Under the pieces are notes generated by a model. That model did not search any database. It was not told the DNA's origin and saw only the letters and a program-made list of their open reading frames with translations. Made by a program: the position numbers and the translations under genes. Below, one piece after another: positions 1 to 8,917 of a stretch of 64,000 nt of DNA; positions within the stretch are counted from its first letter, which is position 1; every line of letters begins with the position of its first letter. Source of the DNA: Bradyrhizobium sp. CB82 (GTDB lineage: Bacteria > Pseudomonadota > Alphaproteobacteria > Rhizobiales > Xanthobacteraceae); contig NZ_CP121650.1 of the NCBI RefSeq assembly GCF_029714405.1, positions 6,763,001-6,827,000 on the forward strand, given 5' to 3'.

Positions 1-594
1 GCCCGCGAGGGCCGCACCGAATGTGAAGGTGACGGCATAGAGGGCGCTCGTCGAGATGCCGGACGCGCGCGCGAGAGACGGGTTCTCGAGTGCCGCGCGG
101 CCGCGCAGCCCAAAGGAAGTTCTGGTTAGCAACAGATAGCTGGCTAGCACCACCGCTGTGGTGATGACGACAATGGCGAACCGCCAACGCGAAAGTTGGA
201 CACCCCCGACGGTGAACGAGCCGACGATCGGCTCCGGCACCGTGATATAGAGCCCGCCAATCAGGCCGCGCACACCCTCCCGAATGATAAGGCCGAGCGC
301 ATAGGTTCCGAGCATGGCGACGATCGGGGCGGCATAGAAGTGTCGGATAAAAAGACGCTCGAGAACGAAGCCGATCGCCGCTACAACGAGTGGCGCTCCA
401 AGCATGCCGAGCCAAACCGGCAGCCCGAAGCTGTAAGCGAGATAGGTGGCGTAGGCGCCGAGGAGGACAAACTCGCCATGCGCAAAGTTGAAGATGCCCA
501 TCATGCCGGCAATGATCCCGAGTCCTAGTACCACAAGGACAATGACGGCCCCGAAACTCAGAATGTCGAAGGTGGCGCTCAGCGCGCTTTCCAT
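1..594 (-). CDS. Branched-chain amino acid/urea-type ABC transporter permease (LivH-like), 3' end outside window
   Basis: The minus strand is open from an ATG at 594 to the window edge (198 residues seen). The product is strongly hydrophobic. It contains GIFNFAHGEFVLLGAY, the signature loop of LivH/UrtB-type inner-membrane permeases, and later TSFGLRGRAALENPSLARASG, close to the cytoplasmic coupling loop of this family. It would form half of the membrane channel for periplasmic uptake of branched-chain amino acids, amides or urea. Normal family length is about 290 residues, so roughly the first two thirds are present. Partner genes (LivM, LivG/F) would lie outside to the left. Family membership is solid; the substrate cannot be told. 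Confidence 0.88.
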   Translation of the reverse strand, partial: MESALSATFDILSFGAVIVLVVLGLGIIAGMMGIFNFAHGEFVLLGAYATYLAYSFGLPVWLGMLGAPLVVAAIGFVLERLFIRHFYAAPIVAMLGTYALGLIIREGVRGLIGGLYITVPEPIVGSFTVGGVQLSRWRFAIVVITTAVVLASYLLLTRTSFGLRGRAALENPSLARASGISTSALYAVTFTFGAALAG

Positions 595-911
595 GCCATC
601 CTCGCCTACTGGAAAACGGAGAGCTGCCTGGGATCGTGCCGCAGCGATCCTCGGCAGTTGTTCCTGCTCAATCACGGCGATCAACCAGAGTTCCTAACAA
701 AAGTCCGACTTCATCGCGATGGATTTTAGCCGAGCGAAATCAAAGAGCTGAATGGGCAAGAATTCGCGGGTCGGTTCCATAATGCCAATCATACAGATTT
801 GCTCACCGATGGAGGGGATGCTAAACTGCCTTCTTGGTGCTTCTAGGCAAGCGCGAGAGCCGTGATATCGCCACAGGACAGCACAAACGCGTCCCCAGCT
901 ACGGCAAGAAC
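595..911. other. Intergenic, no supported gene
   Basis: This is the divergent region between the LivH-like permease and the GAF gene. A minus-strand frame stays open across about 700-860 without a start I trust and without a recognisable domain. The region should hold promoters for both flanking genes, but no clear -35/-10 or operator was seen. Confidence 0.4.
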
Positions 912-1454
912 ATGATCCAATGTTCTTGGCCAGTAGGATCGGCCATGGTACATCCTATCGAGATACCCTATCATATCGTGCAGAAGTGGCAGGAGATGAT
1001 GGACCTGGTTGGCGAAATCATGCACGTTCCGTCCGCCCTCATAATGAAAGTAGAGTCCCCAAACATCAGAGTTTTCGTCGCCAGCGAGTCCGAGAAGAAC
1101 CCGTGGAAACGAGATGAGGTCGCGCCTCTTAGTGGCGGTACCTATTGCGAGGCTGTGATGGCGACTCGCCAAATGCTGCTTGTCCCTGACGCTCTCCAAG
1201 ATGACGAATGGAAATCGAATCCTGATATTGAACTGGGGATGATCTCCTACCTGGGCCTGCCGATCACTTGGCCGGACGGCGAAATATTTGGGACAGTTTG
1301 CGTCCTCGATAGCAAAAGGAATGAACATAGCGAGGTTCACAGCAGACTTTTGCTACATTGCCGCGATGTGTCGCAAGCTGACTTGAGATCGTTAGTTACA
1401 ATTCACGAACTCGAACAGTCTAGAAGCGAAGATCCGGCGCTTGGTCGACACTAA
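912..1454 (+). CDS. GAF-domain sensor protein
   Basis: About 180 residues, almost entirely one GAF domain. A segment IVQKWQEMMDLVGEIM is followed by the SALIMKV strand, a GGTYCEAVMATRQMLLVPDA segment and LGLPITWPDGEIFGTVCVLD. This pattern is typical of the GAF module at the front of PAS/GAF diguanylate cyclases and histidine kinases, but no output domain follows, so it is a stand-alone sensor or a truncated kinase input. The frame is open from a TTG at 834. I chose the first ATG (912); ATG 945 has a better purine-rich ribosome-binding site. It is followed 192 bp later by the large hybrid kinase on the same strand, suggesting a common signalling role. Ligand unknown. Confidence 0.7.
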   Translation: MIQCSWPVGSAMVHPIEIPYHIVQKWQEMMDLVGEIMHVPSALIMKVESPNIRVFVASESEKNPWKRDEVAPLSGGTYCEAVMATRQMLLVPDALQDDEWKSNPDIELGMISYLGLPITWPDGEIFGTVCVLDSKRNEHSEVHSRLLLHCRDVSQADLRSLVTIHELEQSRSEDPALGRH

Positions 1455-1646
1455 TACCACCGCGATCATATTACTGGCGCGACCTTTCAATTCACATTGC
1501 GCGTGCACCCAGACAATATATCGAACAGCGAAGTTGATTGATCCGCAAACTTTGGGCGTGCTCTGGTATTATCCTCGCAGTGACACGAGCCATGCCGGAT
1601 ATCACACCCGGCCGATGCTGACCTGGCCTCACGGCGGAGTCGGCAG

Positions 1647-4600
1647 ATGAACCGATTTTCCTGGTTCAGCGGTGATGACGATATTGGTTCTGAGGTGTTG
1701 TGGGAGGACGCCGAACGCCTCGTCCGCAGAAGATGGCGCCTCTCTGCCAATGGCGATAAGCCATCTGTTCTGATGGTGCTTCCGGTCGCGGAGCCCCCGA
1801 CGTCTGGAAGCCTCAATCGTCTCCTACATGAATATGAAGTTAAGGACGACTTGGATGATGCATGGGCGGCCCGACCGTTGGAGCTCGTCCGCGAGCGCGG
1901 GCAGACCATACTCCTGCTCAAGGACCCAGGGGGCGAGCCACTTGACCACTTTATCGGCTCGCCCATGGAGATCGGACCATTCCTCCGCTTCGCGGTCGGC
2001 TTATCGGCTGCGCTCGGCCGGTTACACGAGCGGGGTCTCGTTCACAAGGACATCAAGCCGACCAATGTCCTTGTAAACTCCACGACTGGGCAAGCCTGGC
2101 TGACAGGCTTTGGCATCGCCGCGCGCCTACCGCGTGAGCGCCAATCACCTGATCCGCCCGAGTTCATCGCCGGGACCCTTCCCTACATGGCTCCAGAACA
2201 GACGGGGCGGATGAACCACTCGATCGACTCCAGGAGTGACCTCTACTCATTCGGAGTCACGCTCTACCAAATGCTGACCGGCAATCTTCCGTTCACAGCT
2301 TCCGATCCTATGGAGTGGGTTCATTCCCATGTTGCCAGAAAGCCGGTACCGCCAAGCGATCGGGTGAAGAATGTCTCGCCTGCCGTCTCCGCAATCATCA
2401 TGAAGCTGCTCGCCAAGACTGCCGAGGAGCGCTACCAGACGGCAGCTGGCGTTGAGAGTGATCTGCGGCGCTGTCTTTCAGAATGGGAAAGTCGGTGCCA
2501 CATCGACGAGTTTCCGCTTGGCGAGCACGACGCGTCGGACCGACTACTGATTCCCGAGAAACTTTACGGTCGAGCATCCGAAATCGAGACCTTGCTCGCC
2601 TCCTTCGACCGCGTTGTGGCTGGCGGCAGGACAGAGTTAGTGCTTGTTTCGGGATATTCCGGTAGCGGCAAGTCCTCCGTCGTCAATGAGCTGCACAAAG
2701 CGCTGGTGCCGGCGAGCGGCCTTTTTGCCTCCGGCAAGTTCGACCAATACAAGCGCGACATTCCTTATGCCACTTTGGCGCAAGCGTTTCGGAGCCTTGT
2801 TCGTCCGCTTCTGAGCAAGAGGGAACAAGAGCTGCGCGTCTGGCGCGATGCCATTCAAGAGGCACTTGGTCCAAATGCACTGCTCATTGTCGACCTCGTC
2901 CCTGAATTAACGCTCATCATCGGAGAACAGCCGCCGGTTCCTGATCTTCCATCCCAGGATGCGCAACGCCGCTTCCAGCTGGTGTTCCGGCGATTCATCG
3001 GCGTGTTCGCACGACCGGAACATCCGCTCGCCTTGTTCCTCGACGATCTGCAGTGGCTGGACCCGGCAACCCTTGACTTGCTTGATGATATCCTGACCCA
3101 GCCGGATGTGCGGCACCTGCTGCTGATTGGGGCGTACCGGGACAATGAAGTTGATTCTACGCATCCCCTGACGCGCAAGCTGGAAGCGATCCGTCAGGCT
3201 GGAGCAACCGTGCAGGAGATCGTCCTTGCATCCCTCACCCGTGACGACTTGGAACGGCTGATCGATGATACGCTTCAATGCGAACCGGGGCGTGTCAAAC
3301 CGCTGGCCGAATTGATCCATGAGAGAACCGGTGGCAATCCATTTTTCGCAATTCAGTTCATTTTGTCGCTCAACGAAGAGGGACTGCTCACCTTCGATCG
3401 TGCAAGTGAACGGTGGTCGTGGGACGTCAATCGCATTCGCGCCAAGGGCTACACCGATAATGTGGTGGATCTCATGGTGGCGAAGTTGAACCGCCTGCCC
3501 ATCAGAACTCAGAAAGCACTGCAACAGCTGGCCTGTATGGGCAATAGCGCGGATTTCGACCTGCTGGCGACAGTTTATCAGGATTCGCAGCAGGACATCC
3601 ACGGCGCCCTGCGGGAGGCGATCCGAACCGGGCTCGTCGTCCACTTGGACAATGCGTATCGATTCCTGCATGACCGCGTTCAGGAAGGCGCCTATTCACT
3701 GATACCAGAAGGCGGGCGTGCCGCTGCTCACCTTCGAATCGGCCGCATCCTCGCATCACGGGTTGCACCAGCAGAGATCGAAGAGAAGATCTTCGAGATC
3801 GTAAACCAGCTCAACCGTGGCTCTTGTCTCATAGAATCAGTGAGGGAGTGTGCCCGGGTCGCAGAATTGAACCTCATTGCGGGCAGGCGCGCGAAGCTGT
3901 CTACCGCATACGCCTCGGCACTTTCGTACCTCGCAGCCGGCCGGGCATTGCTGACCGAGGAGAGCTGGGATCACAACTACGAACTCATCTTCGCTATCGA
4001 ATATCTTATGGCCGAGTGCGAACTACTGACGGCCCAAACGGTGGCAGCCGAAGATCGACTTTCTATGTTGGCGCAACGAGCAAGGAACCAGCACCACATT
4101 GCGATCGTTGCACGCTTACGGCTCAGGGTTTACACCGCTTTGGATCGGAGCGATCGCGGGGTGGAGATATGCCTTGAATTCCTGCAAAGCCGCGGCACGA
4201 ATTGGTCGCCGCACCCTACCGTCAACGAAGTACAGGACGAATACGATCGCATCTGGTCCCACATTGAAAGCCAGCAGATCGAGGACCTCTTTGACTTACC
4301 CTTGATGACCGATCCGGGCGTCCTCGACGTCCTCGATGTTCTAGCCGAGGTCCTGACGCCGGCATTGTTCTGTGACGAGAACTTGTGTTCACTTGTCATC
4401 TGTCGCATGGTCAACCTTAGCCTCGAGCATGGCAACAGTGACGGTTCGTGCTACGCCTATGTATGGCTTGCGATCATTGCTGGGCCCCGCTTCGGCAACT
4501 ACAAAGACGGGTTTCGCTTCGGCCAACTCGGCTATGACCTAGTCGAAAAGCGCGGACTGAAGCGCTTTCAGGCACGAACCTACATGTCTTTCGGAGATAT

Positions 4601-7175
4601 CGTCTTGCCATGGACAAGACATGTCCGAGCGGGCCGCGATCTGGTGCGCCGTGCCTTCGATGCCGCAAGCGAAATCGGTGACGTTACCTACGCGGGTTTT
4701 TGCTGTGACCACCTGATCAAGAATCTATTGGCCGCAGGAGATCCGCTGGTGGAGGCGCAGCGGGAGGCTGAGGATAGCCTAGAGTTCGCACAGAAAATTC
4801 GGTTTGGCCTCGTCGTTGACCACATCAAAGCGCAGCTCGGTCTTATCCGGAGCCTTCGCGGCCTCACTTTTGCATTTGGATCGTTCAACGATGATCAGTT
4901 CGATGAGCTTTGGTTCGAGCGCTATCTGGAAAGTAAACCGGCTTTGGCGGAACTTGAGTGTTGGTATTGGGTCCGAAAGTTACAGGCCCGCTTTTTTGCT
5001 GGAGACTATGCTTCCGCCGTCGATGCCGCGTTGCGTGCGCAACGGCAGCTCTGGACATCACCGTCACAATTCGAAACGGCAGAGTTATGCTTCTATGGCG
5101 CTCTCTCCCACGCAGCGTCATGGAATTCGGCATTACCCGACGACCAACGAGACCATTTTGACGCTCTGAGCGCTCATCACCGCCAACTCGAAGTATGGGC
5201 GGAGAATTGCCCGGAGAATTTCGAAAACCGCGCCGTGCTGGTCGGAGCAGAGATCGCGCGCATCGAGGGCCGCGATCTTGATGCGATGCGCCTTTATGAA
5301 AAGGCCATCCACTCGGCCCACCTAAACGGTTTTATTCACAATGAGGCGCTTGCCAACGAGCTCGCTGGGCGCTTCTACATCGCACGTGGTTTCGACAAGA
5401 TCGCACACACCTATTTGCGGGACGCCCGTTCCTGCTATCTGTTCTGGGGCGCCGACGGGAAAGTGCGACAGCTCGATCAGCTGCATCCACAGCTCAGGCA
5501 CTCAGAGCTAGCCTCCGGTCCGACGAGGACCATAGGGGCGCCCGTCGAGCATCTGGATCTCACAACGGTCATCAATGTGTCGCAAGTAGTGACCAGCGAG
5601 ATCATCTTGGAAAAACTGCTCGACACCGTCATGCGTACCGCGATCCAGCATGCCGGCGCGGAGCGTGGCCTCTTGATTCTTTCGCGCGCGGCTGACCAGC
5701 ATATCGCGGCCGAAGCCACGACCGATGGCAGCGCGATCGTTGTGCAGCTGTGCGATCAGCCGGTGACCGCGGCCGTGATGCCGGAATCGGTTTTGCGATT
5801 CGTCCTGCGCACACAGGAGAGCGTTATTCTCGACGATGCCTTGGCGGAGGACTCGTTTTCGGCGGATCTCTACGTCAGGCAGAACCGGGCGCGTTCGATC
5901 CTCTGCCTGCCGTTGTTGAACCAGGCCAAACTCATCGGAGTGCTTTACCTCGAGAACAGCTTGAGCTCGCATGTCTTTGTGCCAGCCCGGATTGCGGTTC
6001 TGAAACTACTCGCGTCGCAGGCCGCAATCTCGCTTGAGAACACCAGCCTGTACCGCGACCTCGCCCAACGCGAAGCCAAGATCCGGCGCCTTGTCGACGC
6101 CAACATCATTGGGATCTTCATCTCAAGGCGGGACGGGCGCATCGTGGAAGCCAATGACGCGTTTCTCAAGATGGTGGGCTATGACCGCGAGGATCTCGCC
6201 GCCGGGCGTTTGCACTGGACCGACCTTACGCCGCCCCAATGGCTCGACACTACCGCCCGCGCGCTAGAGGAGATAGATGCAACGGGGGCAGCTCAGGCTT
6301 TTGAAATGGAGTATTTACGCAAGGACGGCGGCCGCCTACCCGTCTTGATCGGTGCTGCGGCATTTGACGAAACGCGAGACGAGGGGGTGACCTTTGTACT
6401 CGATCTCACTGAGCGCAAGCTCGCCGAGGTAGAAGCACGTGCGAACGAGCAGCGATTCCGCGAAGTGCAAATGGAGCTGGCGCATGCCAACCGCGTTGCC
6501 ACCATGGGTCAGCTCACCGCCTCCATTGCGCATGAAGTAAAGCAGCCAATCAGCGCCGCCGTCGCCAGCGCCCAAGCTGCTCTCCGCTTCCTAGCTCGTC
6601 GACCACCCAAGTTGGGCAAGGTACGCGAGACGCTTGAGACCATTGTAGAGACGGGCCACCGAACGGGCGATGTCGTTGACCGGATCCGCGCTCTCATCAA
6701 GAAGGCACCTGACCGGAACGAGCGCCTGGAGATCAATAAGACGATTCTCGAGGTCATTGAGCTCATCCGTGGCGAAGCGATGAGGAATGGCACTTCCGTG
6801 CAGTTAGATCTCGCAGAGAACCTGCCGCTTGTTGAAGGTGATCGGGTCCAACTACAACAGGTAATCCTCAATCTTGCTATCAATGCGGTGGAAGCTATGA
6901 GCGTCACGAGTGACAGAGAGCGAGTGTTGCTCATCAGCACAAGGACGGCGGAGCCTTTCAGCCTGCTCGTCGAAGTGCGCGATTCGGGTCCCGGGCTAAC
7001 GCCGGGAACACTTGAGCACCTTTTCAACGCCTTTTACACCACAAAGGCGGGCGGTCTAGGGATGGGGCTGTCGATCTGTCGTTCCATCATCGAAGCGCAT
7101 CACGGACGATTGTGGGCAACCAACATCGCGCCTCATGGGGCCGCTTTTCATTTCACGTTGCCGGCATTCTCTTAG
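1647..7175 (+). CDS. Giant hybrid sensor: Ser/Thr protein kinase + AAA-type ATPase + GAF + PAS + histidine kinase
   Basis: 1842 residues. Residues about 20-275 form a Hanks-type kinase domain (HKDIKPTNVL near residue 132; GTLPYMAPEQTGRMNHSIDS activation/APE segment). About 310-600 is a STAND/AAA-type ATPase with Walker A GYSGSGKSS near residue 334 and FLDDLQWLD as Walker B. About 700-1280 is helical, TPR-like. About 1300-1465 is a GAF domain and 1480-1590 a PAS domain. The C-terminus is a histidine kinase with SIAHEVKQP (phospho-His near residue 1628) and an HATPase with VRDSGPGL and GGLGMGLSI. All catalytic motifs look intact. It resembles the trifunctional kinases common in rhizobia. A receiver and two FixJ-type regulators follow on the opposite strand and are likely partners. 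Signal unknown. A deleted paralogue lies at 20.2-20.6 kb. Confidence 0.93.
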   Translation: MNRFSWFSGDDDIGSEVLWEDAERLVRRRWRLSANGDKPSVLMVLPVAEPPTSGSLNRLLHEYEVKDDLDDAWAARPLELVRERGQTILLLKDPGGEPLDHFIGSPMEIGPFLRFAVGLSAALGRLHERGLVHKDIKPTNVLVNSTTGQAWLTGFGIAARLPRERQSPDPPEFIAGTLPYMAPEQTGRMNHSIDSRSDLYSFGVTLYQMLTGNLPFTASDPMEWVHSHVARKPVPPSDRVKNVSPAVSAIIMKLLAKTAEERYQTAAGVESDLRRCLSEWESRCHIDEFPLGEHDASDRLLIPEKLYGRASEIETLLASFDRVVAGGRTELVLVSGYSGSGKSSVVNELHKALVPASGLFASGKFDQYKRDIPYATLAQAFRSLVRPLLSKREQELRVWRDAIQEALGPNALLIVDLVPELTLIIGEQPPVPDLPSQDAQRRFQLVFRRFIGVFARPEHPLALFLDDLQWLDPATLDLLDDILTQPDVRHLLLIGAYRDNEVDSTHPLTRKLEAIRQAGATVQEIVLASLTRDDLERLIDDTLQCEPGRVKPLAELIHERTGGNPFFAIQFILSLNEEGLLTFDRASERWSWDVNRIRAKGYTDNVVDLMVAKLNRLPIRTQKALQQLACMGNSADFDLLATVYQDSQQDIHGALREAIRTGLVVHLDNAYRFLHDRVQEGAYSLIPEGGRAAAHLRIGRILASRVAPAEIEEKIFEIVNQLNRGSCLIESVRECARVAELNLIAGRRAKLSTAYASALSYLAAGRALLTEESWDHNYELIFAIEYLMAECELLTAQTVAAEDRLSMLAQRARNQHHIAIVARLRLRVYTALDRSDRGVEICLEFLQSRGTNWSPHPTVNEVQDEYDRIWSHIESQQIEDLFDLPLMTDPGVLDVLDVLAEVLTPALFCDENLCSLVICRMVNLSLEHGNSDGSCYAYVWLAIIAGPRFGNYKDGFRFGQLGYDLVEKRGLKRFQARTYMSFGDIVLPWTRHVRAGRDLVRRAFDAASEIGDVTYAGFCCDHLIKNLLAAGDPLVEAQREAEDSLEFAQKIRFGLVVDHIKAQLGLIRSLRGLTFAFGSFNDDQFDELWFERYLESKPALAELECWYWVRKLQARFFAGDYASAVDAALRAQRQLWTSPSQFETAELCFYGALSHAASWNSALPDDQRDHFDALSAHHRQLEVWAENCPENFENRAVLVGAEIARIEGRDLDAMRLYEKAIHSAHLNGFIHNEALANELAGRFYIARGFDKIAHTYLRDARSCYLFWGADGKVRQLDQLHPQLRHSELASGPTRTIGAPVEHLDLTTVINVSQVVTSEIILEKLLDTVMRTAIQHAGAERGLLILSRAADQHIAAEATTDGSAIVVQLCDQPVTAAVMPESVLRFVLRTQESVILDDALAEDSFSADLYVRQNRARSILCLPLLNQAKLIGVLYLENSLSSHVFVPARIAVLKLLASQAAISLENTSLYRDLAQREAKIRRLVDANIIGIFISRRDGRIVEANDAFLKMVGYDREDLAAGRLHWTDLTPPQWLDTTARALEEIDATGAAQAFEMEYLRKDGGRLPVLIGAAAFDETRDEGVTFVLDLTERKLAEVEARANEQRFREVQMELAHANRVATMGQLTASIAHEVKQPISAAVASAQAALRFLARRPPKLGKVRETLETIVETGHRTGDVVDRIRALIKKAPDRNERLEINKTILEVIELIRGEAMRNGTSVQLDLAENLPLVEGDRVQLQQVILNLAINAVEAMSVTSDRERVLLISTRTAEPFSLLVEVRDSGPGLTPGTLEHLFNAFYTTKAGGLGMGLSICRSIIEAHHGRLWATNIAPHGAAFHFTLPAFS

Positions 7176-7191
7176 CCGGGCGACGCGATGC

Positions 7192-7560
7192 CTAGGACTG
7201 TAAAGCCTTGTCTAGGCAGGCGATCAAGGCTTGGTCGTCTAAGGGTTTACTCAAAAAGCCGACGGCGCCCTCGCTGAGTGCTTGACGTCGAATACTTTCC
7301 TCCGGGACAGCCGTAATGAATATGAAGGGTACTTTGTAGCCCCTGCTGCGCAGATGAGTTTGGAGCTGAACCCCACTCATGAATGGCATACGAACGTCCG
7401 AAATTACACAAGAAGCATTGTGCAGGTGCTCGGATTGAAGGAAGTCTGCGGCCGAGCCAAACGTGTATGAATTGTACCCGAGCGAGGCGACCAAAAAGTG
7501 CAAGCCGGTGCGAATATCTTCATCGTCATCGATGATCGCGATCGTTGGAGCTCTCGTCAA
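7192..7560 (-). CDS. Stand-alone response regulator receiver protein
   Basis: 122 residues, a single CheY-like receiver: acidic pair in IIDDDEDIR, phosphoacceptor Asp in VISDVRMPFMSG, Thr in FIFITA and Lys in FLSKPLDDQ. There is no output domain, so it probably relays phosphate or controls a kinase by protein contact. It converges with the giant histidine kinase gene, whose stop is only about 16 bp away, which suggests it is that kinase's target or a phosphate sink. Start ATG at 7560. Confidence 0.88.
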   Translation of the reverse strand: MTRAPTIAIIDDDEDIRTGLHFLVASLGYNSYTFGSAADFLQSEHLHNASCVISDVRMPFMSGVQLQTHLRSRGYKVPFIFITAVPEESIRRQALSEGAVGFLSKPLDDQALIACLDKALQS

Positions 7561-7653
7561 ACATTCGCCCTCCGCAGGAAAACTCGAACCGTCCCCTTAG
7601 GTCAGTCTATCTGGCGCGATAGGGCTGAATATCATACTTAGGTTTGCTTTTTG

Positions 7654-8289
7654 CTAGGCGGTTCGCCTGATTCCCAGCATCTCTGCCATACACACTAAAT
7701 CAGCGAGAGATCGCGCCTCCATCCTTTTCATTGCTCTTCCCCGATGAATTTTCACAGTAATCTCTTCGACCTGGAGCTGATAGGCGATTTGCTTGTTGCG
7801 CAGACCAGAAGCAACCAGTGCCATCACCTCCCGCTCGCGTGGGGTTAACGTCTCAAACCGCTGCCGTAAATCGCATCGCTTTTTTTCACCTGCCCGTCTC
7901 TTGCGGTCCTGATTGAGCGCCCTTGTCACAGCATCCAACATGTCTTGATCGCGGAATGGCTTCGTCAAAAAATCGACCGCTCCGGCTTTCATCGCTTTCA
8001 CAGACATGGGAATGTCGCCGTACGCCGTCAGAAAAACGATTGGAATCTGAATACCAGTTTTAGCCAATGCTTCCTGACAATCGAGGCCACTGCCCCCCGG
8101 CAATCTGATGTCGAGGACCAGACACCTTGGCACGTCCGGGAGTTTGCCATCCAGCAATTCTGAAGCCATGGTGAACGCTTTCACCGGTAGCTCCATGGAT
8201 TCAAACAAATAGGTCAATGCCTTTCGCACGGACGGGTCGTCATCAACCACGAGCACCATTTGGCTTTCCGTCCTCTCTTTTATTGCCAT
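7654..8289 (-). CDS. FixJ/NarL-type response regulator (copy 1)
   Basis: 211 residues: an N-terminal receiver (VVDDDPSVR, phospho-Asp in LVLDIRLPGGSG, TAYGD, TKPF) and a C-terminal LuxR-type HTH (LTPREREVMALVASGLRNKQ). The architecture and spacing match FixJ and NodW/NwsB of Bradyrhizobium, two-component regulators paired with PAS histidine kinases. By eye it differs from the copy at 10762-11391 at only about 30 of 210 positions, so the two are recent duplicates. Likely partner is the giant kinase; target genes unknown. No specific FixJ operator was identified. Confidence 0.9.
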   Translation of the reverse strand: MAIKERTESQMVLVVDDDPSVRKALTYLFESMELPVKAFTMASELLDGKLPDVPRCLVLDIRLPGGSGLDCQEALAKTGIQIPIVFLTAYGDIPMSVKAMKAGAVDFLTKPFRDQDMLDAVTRALNQDRKRRAGEKKRCDLRQRFETLTPREREVMALVASGLRNKQIAYQLQVEEITVKIHRGRAMKRMEARSLADLVCMAEMLGIRRTA

Positions 8290-8421
8290 GACGCGTTCCT
8301 CCGTCTCGAGGGATACAACCGTGACGGTCTGATCTTATTGGCGTTAAGGGACGTGGCGTTCCAACTTCCAGATAAAGATCCCGATGATGTTCGCGCCGAC
8401 CAAACCCCGAATTTGAATGCG
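8287..8421. pseudogene. Rearranged PAS-domain relic of a sensor kinase
   Basis: The minus strand at 8359-8421 reads RGLVGANIIGIFIWKLE, matching RRLVDANIIGIFIS at the start of the PAS domain in the giant kinase. The next piece of that PAS domain (NDAFLKMVGYDREDL in the kinase) appears on the opposite strand at 8287-8334 as HDAFLRLEGYNRDGLI. The two halves of one motif therefore now face each other, as if a short inversion had split a decayed kinase copy. The matches are short, so chance cannot be fully excluded. Confidence 0.45.
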
Positions 8422-8613
8422 AAGAACCGACGATACCTTCGCGGCTTTCGCACGGTCACGAACCGTGTGAATTTCCCGAAAAGGGGCCTCCGGTAGTTTC
8501 GTGATACTGGCTGTCCAGTCGCCGACGCTACCAACGCGGCCGGACGCGAAATCAAAATCTGGCACTTTTTCGGTATCGTGGGGCGTAGTGCCCGGCTGCG
8601 GGCGGTTGGCCAT
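8344..8613 (-). CDS. Small hypothetical protein ending in a PAS-like relic
   Basis: An 89-residue frame starting MANRPQPGTTPHDTEK, with a good purine-rich ribosome-binding site (AGAGGGA) upstream of ATG 8613. The N-terminal 60 residues match nothing I recognise. The C-terminal 20 residues are the minus-strand PAS relic described separately. It may be an accidental fusion rather than a functional gene. Confidence 0.3.
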   Translation of the reverse strand: MANRPQPGTTPHDTEKVPDFDFASGRVGSVGDWTASITKLPEAPFREIHTVRDRAKAAKVSSVLRIQIRGLVGANIIGIFIWKLERHVP

Positions 8614-8917
8614 CGTACGGTCCCTCTTTTGTCTATGCGGAGTGGAGCACGCAGGCACAAAGCCTGTCTTATGGCGCTAGCATCCCACGAATGCTCGAGC
8701 CTCTCTGGGAGGGATTTGATCCCGCGAGGAGCCTTTTGCTTTTTTGAGAGCGATTTTAGGCTTTGGCTTGTACTGACGCAGGGGATTGCGAGGTATACTC
8801 GCGAGGGATACCTTTCGGCGGCTGCGACAAAAGCTTCATAGGGCGTACCGCGTTGGCTCGAGACCAAGGTGGCGCCGGTCGCGTCGTCACCGCGCGATCA
8901 CCAGAAGCGGTTCCATC

